Assembly: GCA_002423155.1 (NCBI GenBank) | Contig: DIUV01000044.1 | Span: 58,408-122,407, forward strand | DNA length: 64,000 nucleotides | Source: Alphaproteobacteria bacterium UBA6149 | GTDB taxonomy: Bacteria > Pseudomonadota > Alphaproteobacteria > Rickettsiales > UBA998 | Direction of reading: 5' to 3' | In this document: piece by piece, positions 1 to 7,373 of the stretch | How positions within the stretch are numbered: the first letter of the stretch is position 1 | Layout: each line of letters starts with the position of its first letter | Notes under the pieces: generated by a model | The model's input: only the letters and a program-made list of their open reading frames with translations | Database searches by the model: none | Told to the model about the DNA's origin: nothing | Program-made: the position numbers and the translations under genes

Positions 1-42
1 CCCCTTGGGGCGGGGTTCTTTATTGTCAGGCATCGCCCACAT

Positions 43-216
43 TTAAGCTGGTGGGCAAAACCCTACCCCCATAGGAATAGATGCCACCACAAATGCAATT
101 GCCGCCCCTGCGCGTCCTGCGGAAACTTCCTTTAATTCTAAGGGAGCTTTACGCAAATCAAACATCATTTCGGCACATTTGCCTAAATAACTATCAGTAT
201 TTTTTGGTGTTGACAT
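43..216 (-). CDS. small hypothetical protein, 57 aa
   Basis: I do not recognise this gene. A short reading frame begins at an ATG at 216 that is preceded by a good ribosome-binding site (AGGAGCC, 5-6 bases upstream), which is why I call it despite its length. The product has a charged N-terminal half and a hydrophobic C-terminal half (residues about 36-57), which could sit in a membrane. An inverted repeat (35-40 with 51-56) overlaps the stop codon. What lies downstream is cut off by the window edge, so operon membership is unknown. Confidence 0.55.
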   Translation of the reverse strand: MSTPKNTDSYLGKCAEMMFDLRKAPLELKEVSAGRAGAAIAFVVASIPMGVGFCPPA

Positions 217-310
217 AGCTGGCTCCTATTTTTATTTTTTATCGCCATTTATTAAATGTTGGTTTATTAAACTTATCACTTAAGTTTTAAATTATCGTTA
301 ACTTAACAAG

Positions 311-619
311 CTAAACTTCAAAACCATATTTATCTTTGAGCATTTTTTTAATCTGCTCATTTGGTTCTTCTCCATAGCACGAAGCAATGACTTTTCCGAA
401 ATCCTCCAAGTCGATAGTTTCCTCCGACTTAAGGGCATTCAAAAAATTCTGTTCGCGTGCGGATTCCACCAACACGAAATAATAAGCCCAACGTCCTGTT
501 GAGTCTTTTGCCTTTAATTTGTGAACCAGATGCCCCTTTTTTGCGACTAGCTGATCAACAAAGGAGCGTTTTTCTTCTTCCATTGTGCCCGAAACTTGTT
601 GTTGCACCAAATAATACAA
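311..619 (-). CDS. hypothetical protein, about 100 aa
   Basis: I do not recognise a family. The product is a soluble, charged protein of up to 102 residues with no signal peptide, membrane segment or cysteine pair; the middle contains an aromatic stretch (WAYYFVLVES) that looks like a beta strand, and the C-terminus is a lysine-rich helix. The frame opens at a TTG at 619. An internal ATG at 583 is an alternative start, and neither has a strong ribosome-binding site. It is separated from the 57-aa gene on the same strand by about 95 bases. Function unknown. Confidence 0.6.
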   Translation of the reverse strand: MYYLVQQQVSGTMEEEKRSFVDQLVAKKGHLVHKLKAKDSTGRWAYYFVLVESAREQNFLNALKSEETIDLEDFGKVIASCYGEEPNEQIKKMLKDKYGFEV

Positions 620-726
620 AGTCTAGTGTACTGATATTAAACGCCAAGGTCAAGCATGGCTAATATCATATCGTCAATAATACACTGCATTTACCTAAAA
701 AAGTGTAAAAGACACACAATAAAAGC

Positions 727-917
727 CACACTACCCGACATTTTTTGTTTTTACTCAAACTATCCGTCGTCATTCCTGCTGCGGCTAAGAATCTCTTTCG
801 CCCCAAACTAAGCATTAGCAAGTATAAAGAGAGATTCTTAGCCGCAGCAGGAATGACGACGGATGGTGCTGATATATAATAAATATTTTATTTAGCAAAA
901 AAGTGTCGGGTAGTGTG
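727..917. mobile_element. MITE-like palindromic element with 9-bp target duplication
   Basis: Terminal inverted repeats (CACACTACCCGAC at 727-739; its complement at 905-917) bound a 191-bp element. It is flanked by identical 9-bp copies of aataaaagc (718-726 and 918-926), the mark of a transposition event. Inside is a near-perfect palindrome with 34-base arms (763-796 and 830-863, containing GTCGTCATTCC). There is no coding capacity, so it would need a transposase in trans. The subterminal sequence (ATATATCAGCAC) recurs in the element at 58725-58924. It lies in the otherwise empty 620-1009 gap. Confidence 0.8.
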
Positions 918-1009
918 AATAAAAGCATTTAATTTGTCGCTAGACAAGCTTTATGCATAACGCTAAACCAATTACATCATAGTAAAATCTGTTGGAGAAG
1001 TTAAAAAAA

Positions 1010-2044
1010 ATGAAGCAAGTTGCAGGAATATTAGTAGCATCATGCGTATTATTAACCAGCTGTTCTTACAAAGAAGGTCCGCCGCGTTATAATACTGTAA
1101 TGGGTACGCCGCGTCACCCTGAATTGAATGGGGTAAGTGATGAGGGCATTCCTTTTGCCGCTAAACCCAGCAAACCTGTGGACAAATATGATGAACCCCT
1201 AGAATTATCATCCGAATTATCGCCCGAATTGCCAGAAAAACCGCTCCCAGAAGCTAAACCAGCAAGCGAACCGAGCAAACCGGTTGATAAAGCAGCAGCC
1301 AAACGCAAAGTTCCGGTAGAAAATTTGGTAGAACAAGACCAAACGCCTAATTCGGTAGATATTCCTGTGGTAAAAGCACAGAACATGCCAGTAGATGATG
1401 GAAAAATAGAAAATAAATCTTTATCCCCTCAATTATCCTTGGCAAAGGAGGCGCAAGCACAATTTGCCAAACCAAATGACTATCCCAAACTAAATTCCGT
1501 TCCCGATGCTCCTGCTAATAGCAAGGCACAAGCTGCATCAGCTAAAAACTCCATCCAATCGCTGGAAAATGAGCGAAAAATATCTGAAGATGGGCGCAAT
1601 AAATTAGCGTTAGAGCATAAAGCAGATATGGCGGAAGAAAAACCCTTGGCGCAACCTGTACCCATAATTGACAACCAACCGCTCAATACCAGCACCCCAC
1701 CCAAAAAAGCTCAGCTGGATAGTTTTAAACCTGTGGAAGCAACGCTACCAAAAGAAGAACCCAGGAAAATTAATGAGTCAAAACCTGTTAATGAGCCAAA
1801 AAAAGTGCAAGAAGTAAATCCTGCACCAATAATCGCGACCACTACGGAAGAGCATAATATACAAGCGGTTCCTGTGGAAAATTATGTGCCGCCGATGGAT
1901 AATAATCCTAGCGAAAACTCCGCTAATCTGGGTAACCATAATCAATATACGGGGGGGCACAAACCTACAGCTATATTGCCTGAATCTCGTTACAATCAAC
2001 GTCGTGCAAGCCAGAATAATAACCCAAATATAATGTATCATTAA
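1010..2044 (+). CDS. proline/lysine/glutamate-rich lipoprotein
   Basis: This is a probable outer-membrane or periplasm-anchored lipoprotein of 344 residues with no recognised domain. The ATG at 1010 is preferred over an in-frame TTG at 992 because GGAGAAG lies 9 bases upstream of it. Residues 1-17 form a type II signal peptide ending in the lipobox LLTSC, so Cys18 would be lipidated, and Ser19 is compatible with outer-membrane sorting. The rest is a low-complexity chain rich in Pro, Lys, Glu and Ala with repeated KPV/SKPV motifs, probably an extended periplasmic spacer. It lies 21 bases upstream of the aminotransferase gene and may be co-transcribed. No function can be assigned. Confidence 0.75.
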   Translation: MKQVAGILVASCVLLTSCSYKEGPPRYNTVMGTPRHPELNGVSDEGIPFAAKPSKPVDKYDEPLELSSELSPELPEKPLPEAKPASEPSKPVDKAAAKRKVPVENLVEQDQTPNSVDIPVVKAQNMPVDDGKIENKSLSPQLSLAKEAQAQFAKPNDYPKLNSVPDAPANSKAQAASAKNSIQSLENERKISEDGRNKLALEHKADMAEEKPLAQPVPIIDNQPLNTSTPPKKAQLDSFKPVEATLPKEEPRKINESKPVNEPKKVQEVNPAPIIATTTEEHNIQAVPVENYVPPMDNNPSENSANLGNHNQYTGGHKPTAILPESRYNQRRASQNNNPNIMYH

Positions 2045-2065
2045 AAATATCCTTAAGAGATTATC

Positions 2066-3280
2066 ATGAGTGACGAATTTTACCGAATAAAACGCCTGCC
2101 CCCGTATGTTTTTGCGGAAGTAAATGCAAAAAAAGCTCGGGATAGAGCCGCAGGAAAAGATATTATTGATTTGGGCATGGGCAACCCCGATGGTCCGACG
2201 CCTGCGCATATCGTCGCCAAAATGAAAGAGACGATTGATAACCCGCGTGCCCATGGTTATTCTATGTCGAAGGGAATTATTGGTTTACGCAAAGCACAGG
2301 CAAATTATTATCAGCGCCGCTTTGGGGTGGAATTAGACCCCGAAAGAGAAGTGGTGGTAACCATAGGCTCCAAAGAAGGTTTGGCGAATCTGGTGCAGGC
2401 AATTACTGCTCCGGGAGATGTGGTGATGGTTCCCAATCCCAGCTATCCTATTCATCCTTATGGGGCGATTATTGTTGGCGCATCCGTTTGGCATTTGCCA
2501 AAAGGCGAAGGATTTGACTTCATCGCTCAACTAAAACGTGCGATTAAACATTGCCAGCCTAAACCTGTCGCAGTTATTTTTAGCTATCCTTGTAACCCAA
2601 CTACCGAGGTGGTGGATTTAGCTTTTTATGAACAAGTGGTGGATTTGTGCCGTTTTCATGGCATTTATGTTATTTCTGACTTGGCATATTGCGAATTATA
2701 TTTTGACGATAATCCTCCGCCTTCTATCTTGCAGGTTAAAGGTGCTAAAGACATTGCTGTAGAGTTCACCTCTATGAGTAAAACTTACTCCATGGCAGGC
2801 TGGCGCGTGGGCTTTGGGGTGGGTAACCAAAAATTAATTTCCGCCCTCACGCGGATTAAATCTTATCTGGATTATGGCGCGTTTACTCCCATTCAGGTTG
2901 CCGCAGCGGCAGCCTTAAACGGTCCGCAAGATTGCGTGATTGAAACGCGTAATCGCTATAAAGAACGCCGCGATGTGATGATAAAAGGTCTGCGTGAAGC
3001 GGGCTGGAATGTTACGCCGCCGACGGCTAGCATGTTTGTTTGGGCGCCGATACCCGAACCATATCGCGATATGGGCTCGTTAGCGTTTTCACAATTATTG
3101 CTGGACAAAGCCGAAGTTGCCGTAGCTCCCGGTATTGGTTTTGGTGAATATGGCGATGGGCATGTGCGCATAGCATTGGTAGAAAACAAACAACGTTTGC
3201 GCCAAGCTACCCGCAATATAAAACAGTTTTTATCGCTTGATCCTGAACAAATTCGGCGTGAGTTACAGTCGGCGGTTTAA
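2066..3280 (+). CDS. class I/II PLP aminotransferase (AlaC/LL-DAP-aminotransferase-like)
   Basis: This 404-residue protein is a fold-type I pyridoxal-phosphate aminotransferase. The cofactor-binding set is visible: N177 in SYPCNPTT, D205 in SDLAY, the Schiff-base lysine K239 in SMSKTYSMAGWR and R247 just after it. The N-terminal sequence (RIKRLPPYVFAEV, then DLGMGNPDGPTP) is characteristic of the AlaC / LL-diaminopimelate aminotransferase-like group, whose proteobacterial members are usually alanine transaminases. Substrate cannot be fixed from sequence. In many alphaproteobacteria this gene precedes homoserine dehydrogenase; here it is followed by a repeat region instead. Confidence 0.85.
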   Translation: MSDEFYRIKRLPPYVFAEVNAKKARDRAAGKDIIDLGMGNPDGPTPAHIVAKMKETIDNPRAHGYSMSKGIIGLRKAQANYYQRRFGVELDPEREVVVTIGSKEGLANLVQAITAPGDVVMVPNPSYPIHPYGAIIVGASVWHLPKGEGFDFIAQLKRAIKHCQPKPVAVIFSYPCNPTTEVVDLAFYEQVVDLCRFHGIYVISDLAYCELYFDDNPPPSILQVKGAKDIAVEFTSMSKTYSMAGWRVGFGVGNQKLISALTRIKSYLDYGAFTPIQVAAAAALNGPQDCVIETRNRYKERRDVMIKGLREAGWNVTPPTASMFVWAPIPEPYRDMGSLAFSQLLLDKAEVAVAPGIGFGEYGDGHVRIALVENKQRLRQATRNIKQFLSLDPEQIRRELQSAV

Positions 3281-3306
3281 TAACCTTTTAAATTTATAAA
3301 ACACTA

Positions 3307-3488
3307 CATCTCTAATAACCTATTCTAGCGGCAAACTTATCTGCGATGGAGCTTACAGCAATACTCACCTATGAAGTATATGCTGCCAACATTAAGACCT
3401 CAGCGCAGTAGCATTAAGCAGAGGTCTTAATGTTTTGAAAGTATTGGCGCCACTGCATTTTGCTCGCCAGAGCGGGTTATTAGAGATG
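3307..3488. repeat. long palindromic repeat with inner AAGACCTC hairpin
   Basis: Fourteen-base inverted repeats (catctctaataacc at 3307-3320, complement at 3475-3488) bound a region of about 180 bp. Nested inside is a second perfect 14-bp stem (aacattaagacctc at 3388-3401, complement at 3421-3434). This inner hairpin is a short version of the palindromes at 11347-11493 and 58535-58680. The element occupies most of the gap between the aminotransferase and the convergent CoA-transferase subunit. There is no coding sequence. AT-rich inverted repeats also occur at about 3513-3545. Confidence 0.6.
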
Positions 3489-3570
3489 CCCTAGAGTTTT
3501 TTGTATTTATACTAATTCCACTTTAAAATTCCCCATACAAAATTGGAATTAATAGCAAGTGGCGGATAGT

Positions 3571-4200
3571 TTAAAAAACCAATGCTGCTTCAGTTTTTGC
3601 TTTAACCTCATCTGCGGTTACACCTTCGGCTAGCTCTTGCACTTTTATGTGATTATCGCCAACCGAGAAAACTCCCAGTTCAGTTATTATCATATTTACC
3701 ACTTTTTTTCCCGTGAGCGGCAAATCGCATTGTTTTACTAATTTAGGGCTGCCGTCTTTGGCGTTGTGCTCCATTAGTACGAGAATCTTTTTCACGCCCG
3801 CAACTAAATCCATCGCGCCGCCCATACCTTTAATCATTTTTCCTGGTACCATCCAATTGGCTAAATCGCCGTCTTGGGATACTTGTAAGGCACCGAGAAT
3901 GGCTAAATCTATATGTCCGCCGCGAATCATGGCAAAAGAGGTAGCGCTGTCGAAATAGGCGCTATGCGGTAATTCAGTAATGGTTTGTTTGCCGGCGTTG
4001 ATTAAGTCCGCATCTTCTTCACCTTCCAAAGGATATGGACCCATGCCGAGCATACCATTTTCGCTTTGCAAGGTTACGAACATATTATCAGGAATATAAT
4101 TGGCAACTAGCGTGGGAATGCCAATGCCTAAATTAACATAATAACCATCTTGCAATTCTTGTGCTGCCCGACGGCAAATATCTTCACGTGACCAAGTCAT
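3571..4200 (-). CDS. scoB: 3-oxoacid CoA-transferase subunit B
   Basis: This is the beta subunit of a succinyl-CoA:3-oxoacid (or related) CoA-transferase, which activates acetoacetate by exchanging CoA with succinyl-CoA. It has the typical start WSREDICRRAAQEL, the glycine-rich NLGIGIPT segment and SENGMLGMGPYP, in which E47 is the catalytic glutamate that forms the enzyme-CoA thioester. I start it at the ATG at 4200, which has AGGAGAA upstream; the open frame extends to 4269, but the extra 23 residues are not family-like. It is 209 residues long. It follows the alpha-subunit gene after an unusually long 187-base gap. Confidence 0.92.
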   Translation of the reverse strand: MTWSREDICRRAAQELQDGYYVNLGIGIPTLVANYIPDNMFVTLQSENGMLGMGPYPLEGEEDADLINAGKQTITELPHSAYFDSATSFAMIRGGHIDLAILGALQVSQDGDLANWMVPGKMIKGMGGAMDLVAGVKKILVLMEHNAKDGSPKLVKQCDLPLTGKKVVNMIITELGVFSVGDNHIKVQELAEGVTADEVKAKTEAALVF

Positions 4201-4387
4201 ATTAGGATTCTCCTTTTTGTGTTTAAGCGCCCCCTCTTCAATTAAAAAGATTGGGGCTTTCCCGCTCAATGCGGGTGTCCTTCGCTGCGCTCGTCCGTTT
4301 TTATCCGCCTGCCGGCGTAACGTTGTACGGACTGGGTTTTTGTGTTGTCTTTCGTGTACGGGTATTTCTTGTAAGGGTTGTCTTTGT
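4201..4387. other. GC-rich hairpin-containing spacer between CoA-transferase genes
   Basis: The two CoA-transferase subunit genes usually touch or overlap, but here 187 bases separate them. The spacer holds short inverted repeats (cccgctcaatgcggg at about 4261-4275, cgcctgccggcg at about 4306-4317, and gtccgt paired with acggac around them). It looks like an inserted palindromic repeat or an mRNA-processing or attenuation structure, but no second copy is visible in the window. Confidence 0.35.
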
Positions 4388-5086
4388 TTAGCTTGCTCTT
4401 AGGGTTCTGGCTTCTATGCGTTTTTCGAAATGTTCGCCTTTTAATATGCGTTGTACGAATAATCCAGGAACATGAATATTATCGGCATCTAGTCCACCAG
4501 CGGGAACGATTTCTTCTACTTCGGCGATGGTTATTTTACCTGCCATTGCCATCGGAGCATTAAAATTGCGTGAAGTCTTGCGGAAAAGTAGGTTGCCCGT
4601 AACATCGGATTTCCACGCTTTAATGATAGCAATATCTGCTTTTAGGGCGGTTTCCATTACGTAGGTCTCGCCGTCAAAATCGCGTAATTCTTTACCATCA
4701 GCAATAATAGTCCCGACCCCGGTTTTGGTATAAAAAGCAGGAATGCCCGAACCGCCAGCGCGGATGCGTTCTGCCAAAGTGCCTTGCGGATTAAACTCAA
4801 TTTCCAACTCACCGGCGAGATATTGCCGCTCAAAAGTTTTGTTTTCACCTACGTAAGAAGAAACCATTTTTTTGATTTGGCGCGTGGTAAGCAGTTTGCC
4901 TAAGCCAAAATCATCCACGCCACAATTATTAGAAATTACGGTTAAATCTTTGACGCCAGAATCTCTTATGGCATCAATCAAATTCTCAGGAATGCCGCAT
5001 AAACCAAAACCACCTGCCATGATGGTCATGCCATCTTTAAGCAAGTCGCTTAGGGCGTCCTTGGCGCTATTGTAAGTTTTATTCAT
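4388..5086 (-). CDS. scoA: 3-oxoacid CoA-transferase subunit A
   Basis: This is the alpha subunit partner of the gene at 3571-4200. It carries the CoA-binding motif GGFGLCGIP at residues 25-33, followed by the family segments ISNNCGVDDFGLGKLL and GTLAERIRAGGSGIPAFYTKTGVGT. The length of 232 residues is normal. The ATG at 5086 is preceded by AGGAG at good spacing. Together the two subunits form the cytoplasmic CoA-transferase used in ketone-body or short-chain acid metabolism. The exact acid substrate is inferred only from family resemblance. Confidence 0.92.
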   Translation of the reverse strand: MNKTYNSAKDALSDLLKDGMTIMAGGFGLCGIPENLIDAIRDSGVKDLTVISNNCGVDDFGLGKLLTTRQIKKMVSSYVGENKTFERQYLAGELEIEFNPQGTLAERIRAGGSGIPAFYTKTGVGTIIADGKELRDFDGETYVMETALKADIAIIKAWKSDVTGNLLFRKTSRNFNAPMAMAGKITIAEVEEIVPAGGLDADNIHVPGLFVQRILKGEHFEKRIEARTLRAS

Positions 5087-5171
5087 GAAAAACTCCTTTT
5101 ATGGTAATGAAAACCCACTTTATATTCTAAAAGTTAAATAACTTTTAAGTTATATGCTATAAAATCAAATT

Positions 5172-5840
5172 ATGAGAAAAATATTTATTGAATTATATAA
5201 AGCTTGGAAACTCGGACGCGAGCCCTTCTACCGTTTGGCTTTGAGTATGGTGATTAATTATATTTATAAGCCAGATTATCAACACTTGGATAAAATTCCT
5301 GCTCACGGGGCAGCGGTGCTGGTGTGCAACCATGTTTCTTACGCGGATGGGGCAATTTTAGCGGTAGGATGTCCGCGTCCGATTCGTTTTGTAATTGATG
5401 CGGATATTTATAATCTACCCATCGTGAATTATTTTATGCGTCTCAATCGCGCTATTCCTATACTTCCCACGCGGCAATCAGTAAGTGCTGCAATGGATGA
5501 AATTTCCGCCGGGCTGCAAGCAGGGGATTTAATCTGTATTTTCCCTGAAGGTCAATTGACCTATACGGGCGGCATTAGTCGCTTCAAACAAGGGGTTATT
5601 CACATGATAGAGCGCAACCCAGTGCCAGTTTATCCTTTGGCAATGACGGGTCTATGGGGAAGCATTTTTAGTCGGCGTTATCTAAAAAGCTGGCGACGGT
5701 TTTATCCTTTTCATAAACGCAACCCCATACGGGTTATTTGTGGCGATGCCATTGCGCCCGAGGGCTTAAATGTTAATCAGTTACAGGTGGAAGTTTTGCG
5801 ACTGAAGCATCAAATCCAAGCTCGTGATAAAAATTTATAA
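5172..5840 (+). CDS. PlsC-family 1-acyl-glycerol-3-phosphate acyltransferase
   Basis: This 222-residue protein is a lysophospholipid/glycerophosphate acyltransferase of the PlsC family. It contains the catalytic HX4D motif in NHVSYAD (H54, D59) and the phosphate-binding motif FPEG at 124-127. The full-length family ends in a similar position, and the short protein lacks extra domains. It would act on the inner face of the cytoplasmic membrane in phospholipid synthesis or turnover. Its 3' end overlaps the convergent hydrolase gene by 68 bases. Which acyl donor it uses is not evident. Confidence 0.85.
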   Translation: MRKIFIELYKAWKLGREPFYRLALSMVINYIYKPDYQHLDKIPAHGAAVLVCNHVSYADGAILAVGCPRPIRFVIDADIYNLPIVNYFMRLNRAIPILPTRQSVSAAMDEISAGLQAGDLICIFPEGQLTYTGGISRFKQGVIHMIERNPVPVYPLAMTGLWGSIFSRRYLKSWRRFYPFHKRNPIRVICGDAIAPEGLNVNQLQVEVLRLKHQIQARDKNL

Positions 5841-6621
5841 TTTCCTGCGCCAGCAAGGCGGGCGAAAAATCCGTATGTCCAATATCAGGATAAAACAAGC
5901 CTTTTTTCGGTTCAGGTGCGGCGGCTAAGAGGCGCTGTCCTTGGTGCAGGGGAATAACCTCATCTTTGGCGCCGTGGAAAATTAAAAGTGGCATCTTCAG
6001 GTGGGGAATTTTTTCTAAAGAATTAAAATTATCCCGCGTAATATATTTAATGGGAAACATCGGATAAAGCTCCGCGCCACGCGCCGAAATGGAAGTGTAG
6101 GGAGCTTCTAAAACTAACATTTGCGCGGGAAATTCCGCCGCCATTTGCACCGCCACGCCGCTACCAAGTGATTCTCCGTATAATATAATCGGTTGCTGGG
6201 GAAATTGTGTTTGGGCAAATTTTATGGCTGCACGAGCATCCATATAAATTCCTGCTTCACTGGGAGCGCCCATACTATCGCCATAGCCACGATAACTAAC
6301 GGCGACCAAGCCAAAATTTTGGGCGATAAAACCATGAAACTTATCGGCTCGCATTTTCAAGTTCCCAGCATTGCCGTGGAAATAGACAATAATGGGCAGA
6401 TTGTTTTGCGGTGCTTGCCACCATAAGCTTAGTTGCGTACCATCTTCTGCCCTGATGCTGGTTTTTTGCGTGTCTTTTAACCCAACTATTTGTGGGTTTA
6501 ATTCTTCTCGCAGGGGGTGATAAATAAGCTTGCGTTGGAACAAAAACAGCCCCAGCACCAAAAATGCATAAATTAAAAAACCATAAAATATAATTTTGAA
6601 CAGCATTTTTGTATTATACAT
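5773..6621 (-). CDS. membrane-anchored alpha/beta hydrolase (Bem46/ABHD-like)
   Basis: This 282-residue serine hydrolase has one N-terminal transmembrane anchor (residues about 8-28) and a complete alpha/beta-hydrolase core. The oxyanion loop is HGNAG at 82-86, the nucleophile S151 lies in GESLGSG, and D220 (GAKDEVIP) and H249 (GHTDF) complete the triad. The architecture matches the Bem46/ABHD13-like group, whose substrates are mostly unknown. Two ATGs (6621 and 6606) are possible starts and neither has a clear ribosome-binding site. Its last 68 bases overlap the acyltransferase gene tail to tail. Confidence 0.8.
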   Translation of the reverse strand: MYNTKMLFKIIFYGFLIYAFLVLGLFLFQRKLIYHPLREELNPQIVGLKDTQKTSIRAEDGTQLSLWWQAPQNNLPIIVYFHGNAGNLKMRADKFHGFIAQNFGLVAVSYRGYGDSMGAPSEAGIYMDARAAIKFAQTQFPQQPIILYGESLGSGVAVQMAAEFPAQMLVLEAPYTSISARGAELYPMFPIKYITRDNFNSLEKIPHLKMPLLIFHGAKDEVIPLHQGQRLLAAAPEPKKGLFYPDIGHTDFSPALLAQEIINFYHELGFDASVAKLPPVTD

Positions 6622-6669
6622 AAGAATACTTGCAATTTCCTTAATATTTCTATTAGTTGTGAATAAAAT

Positions 6670-6849
6670 TATCCCACACGATATTTTTTGCGAAATAATT
6701 TATTTTTATACATACTCTCCATTGTCATCCCCGCCTTGTGCGGGGATCTCGGGACACAAAAAAGACCGAATTTGTAGCCCTAGATCCCCGCACAAGGCGG
6801 GGATGACAATGGAGGGTGTTGATAAGAAAAAATAATATTTTGTGGGGTT
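6670..6849. mobile_element. degraded MITE of the same family, with GTCATCCCCGCC palindrome
   Basis: The core is a perfect palindrome with 32-base arms (6718-6749 and 6782-6813). Around it is an AT-rich shell whose left end (CCACACGATATTTTTTG) resembles the left end of the 727-917 element (CTACCCGACATTTTTTG) and whose right end is a decayed inverted copy. Possible target duplications (6661-6669 and 6850-6858) match at 7 of 9 bases. The core recurs almost unchanged at 58768-58862. The limits are approximate. Confidence 0.55.
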
Positions 6850-6881
6850 GAGAAAAATATAAAACTTACAATGGATAAAAA

Positions 6882-7370
6882 ATGACTTTAGCAATAATTC
6901 TCACCATTCTCATGGCGATCGTCGTATATTTAGATACCTCACGTTTTGTGATACCTAATTGGTTGAATTTAATTATTCTGGTTTTGTTTCCTATTGCAGG
7001 GTTTATGCATCCTGAAGCGGTGCAATGGCTGGGCAGTTTATACTCATTTTTGCTCTATTTTGCCATTGGTTATGCGGTTTTTGTGCTGCGTTTAATGGGC
7101 GGAGGAGATATTAAATTATTGGCGGTTTGTGCGCTGTGGTGCAGCTGGGGCGAGGCGAGCACCATGCTTATATTATATACGTCGTTATATGGGGGATTAT
7201 TAACCGCTTTCTTGCTAATTATGCGCCCGATTTGCAGCACTTTTCTAAGCGCAGAAAAAACCAATTTTCGTGTATTGAGAAAGCGTGAGCCCGTCCCTTA
7301 TGGCATCGCCATAGCAGCGGCTTTTCTTACCCTTTTATGGACGGAGAAACTCTCTGTAGTCGGATTATAA
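6882..7370 (+). CDS. cpaA: A24-family prepilin peptidase, CpaA/TadV-like
   Basis: This short (162-residue) integral membrane aspartyl protease belongs to the A24 prepilin peptidases. The two catalytic aspartates are visible: D18 in YLDTSRFVIPNWLN and D76 in the hallmark LMGGGDIKLLA. It lacks the N-terminal methylase domain of PilD, as CpaA/TadV enzymes do. Four to five hydrophobic segments are present. Such enzymes mature Flp or type IV-like pilins. No pilus assembly genes lie beside it, but a prepilin-like protein is encoded at 44013-46091. Confidence 0.85.
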   Translation: MTLAIILTILMAIVVYLDTSRFVIPNWLNLIILVLFPIAGFMHPEAVQWLGSLYSFLLYFAIGYAVFVLRLMGGGDIKLLAVCALWCSWGEASTMLILYTSLYGGLLTAFLLIMRPICSTFLSAEKTNFRVLRKREPVPYGIAIAAAFLTLLWTEKLSVVGL

Positions 7371-7373
7371 GCT

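Noticed and set aside
6706..6894. Open frame encoding ALCGDLGLQIRSFLCPEIPAQGGD-like peptide, repeated at 58763-58948
   Set aside because: Both frames lie in copies of the same palindromic repeat and have no ribosome-binding site or independent support. The shared peptide is the translation of the repeat, not a conserved gene.
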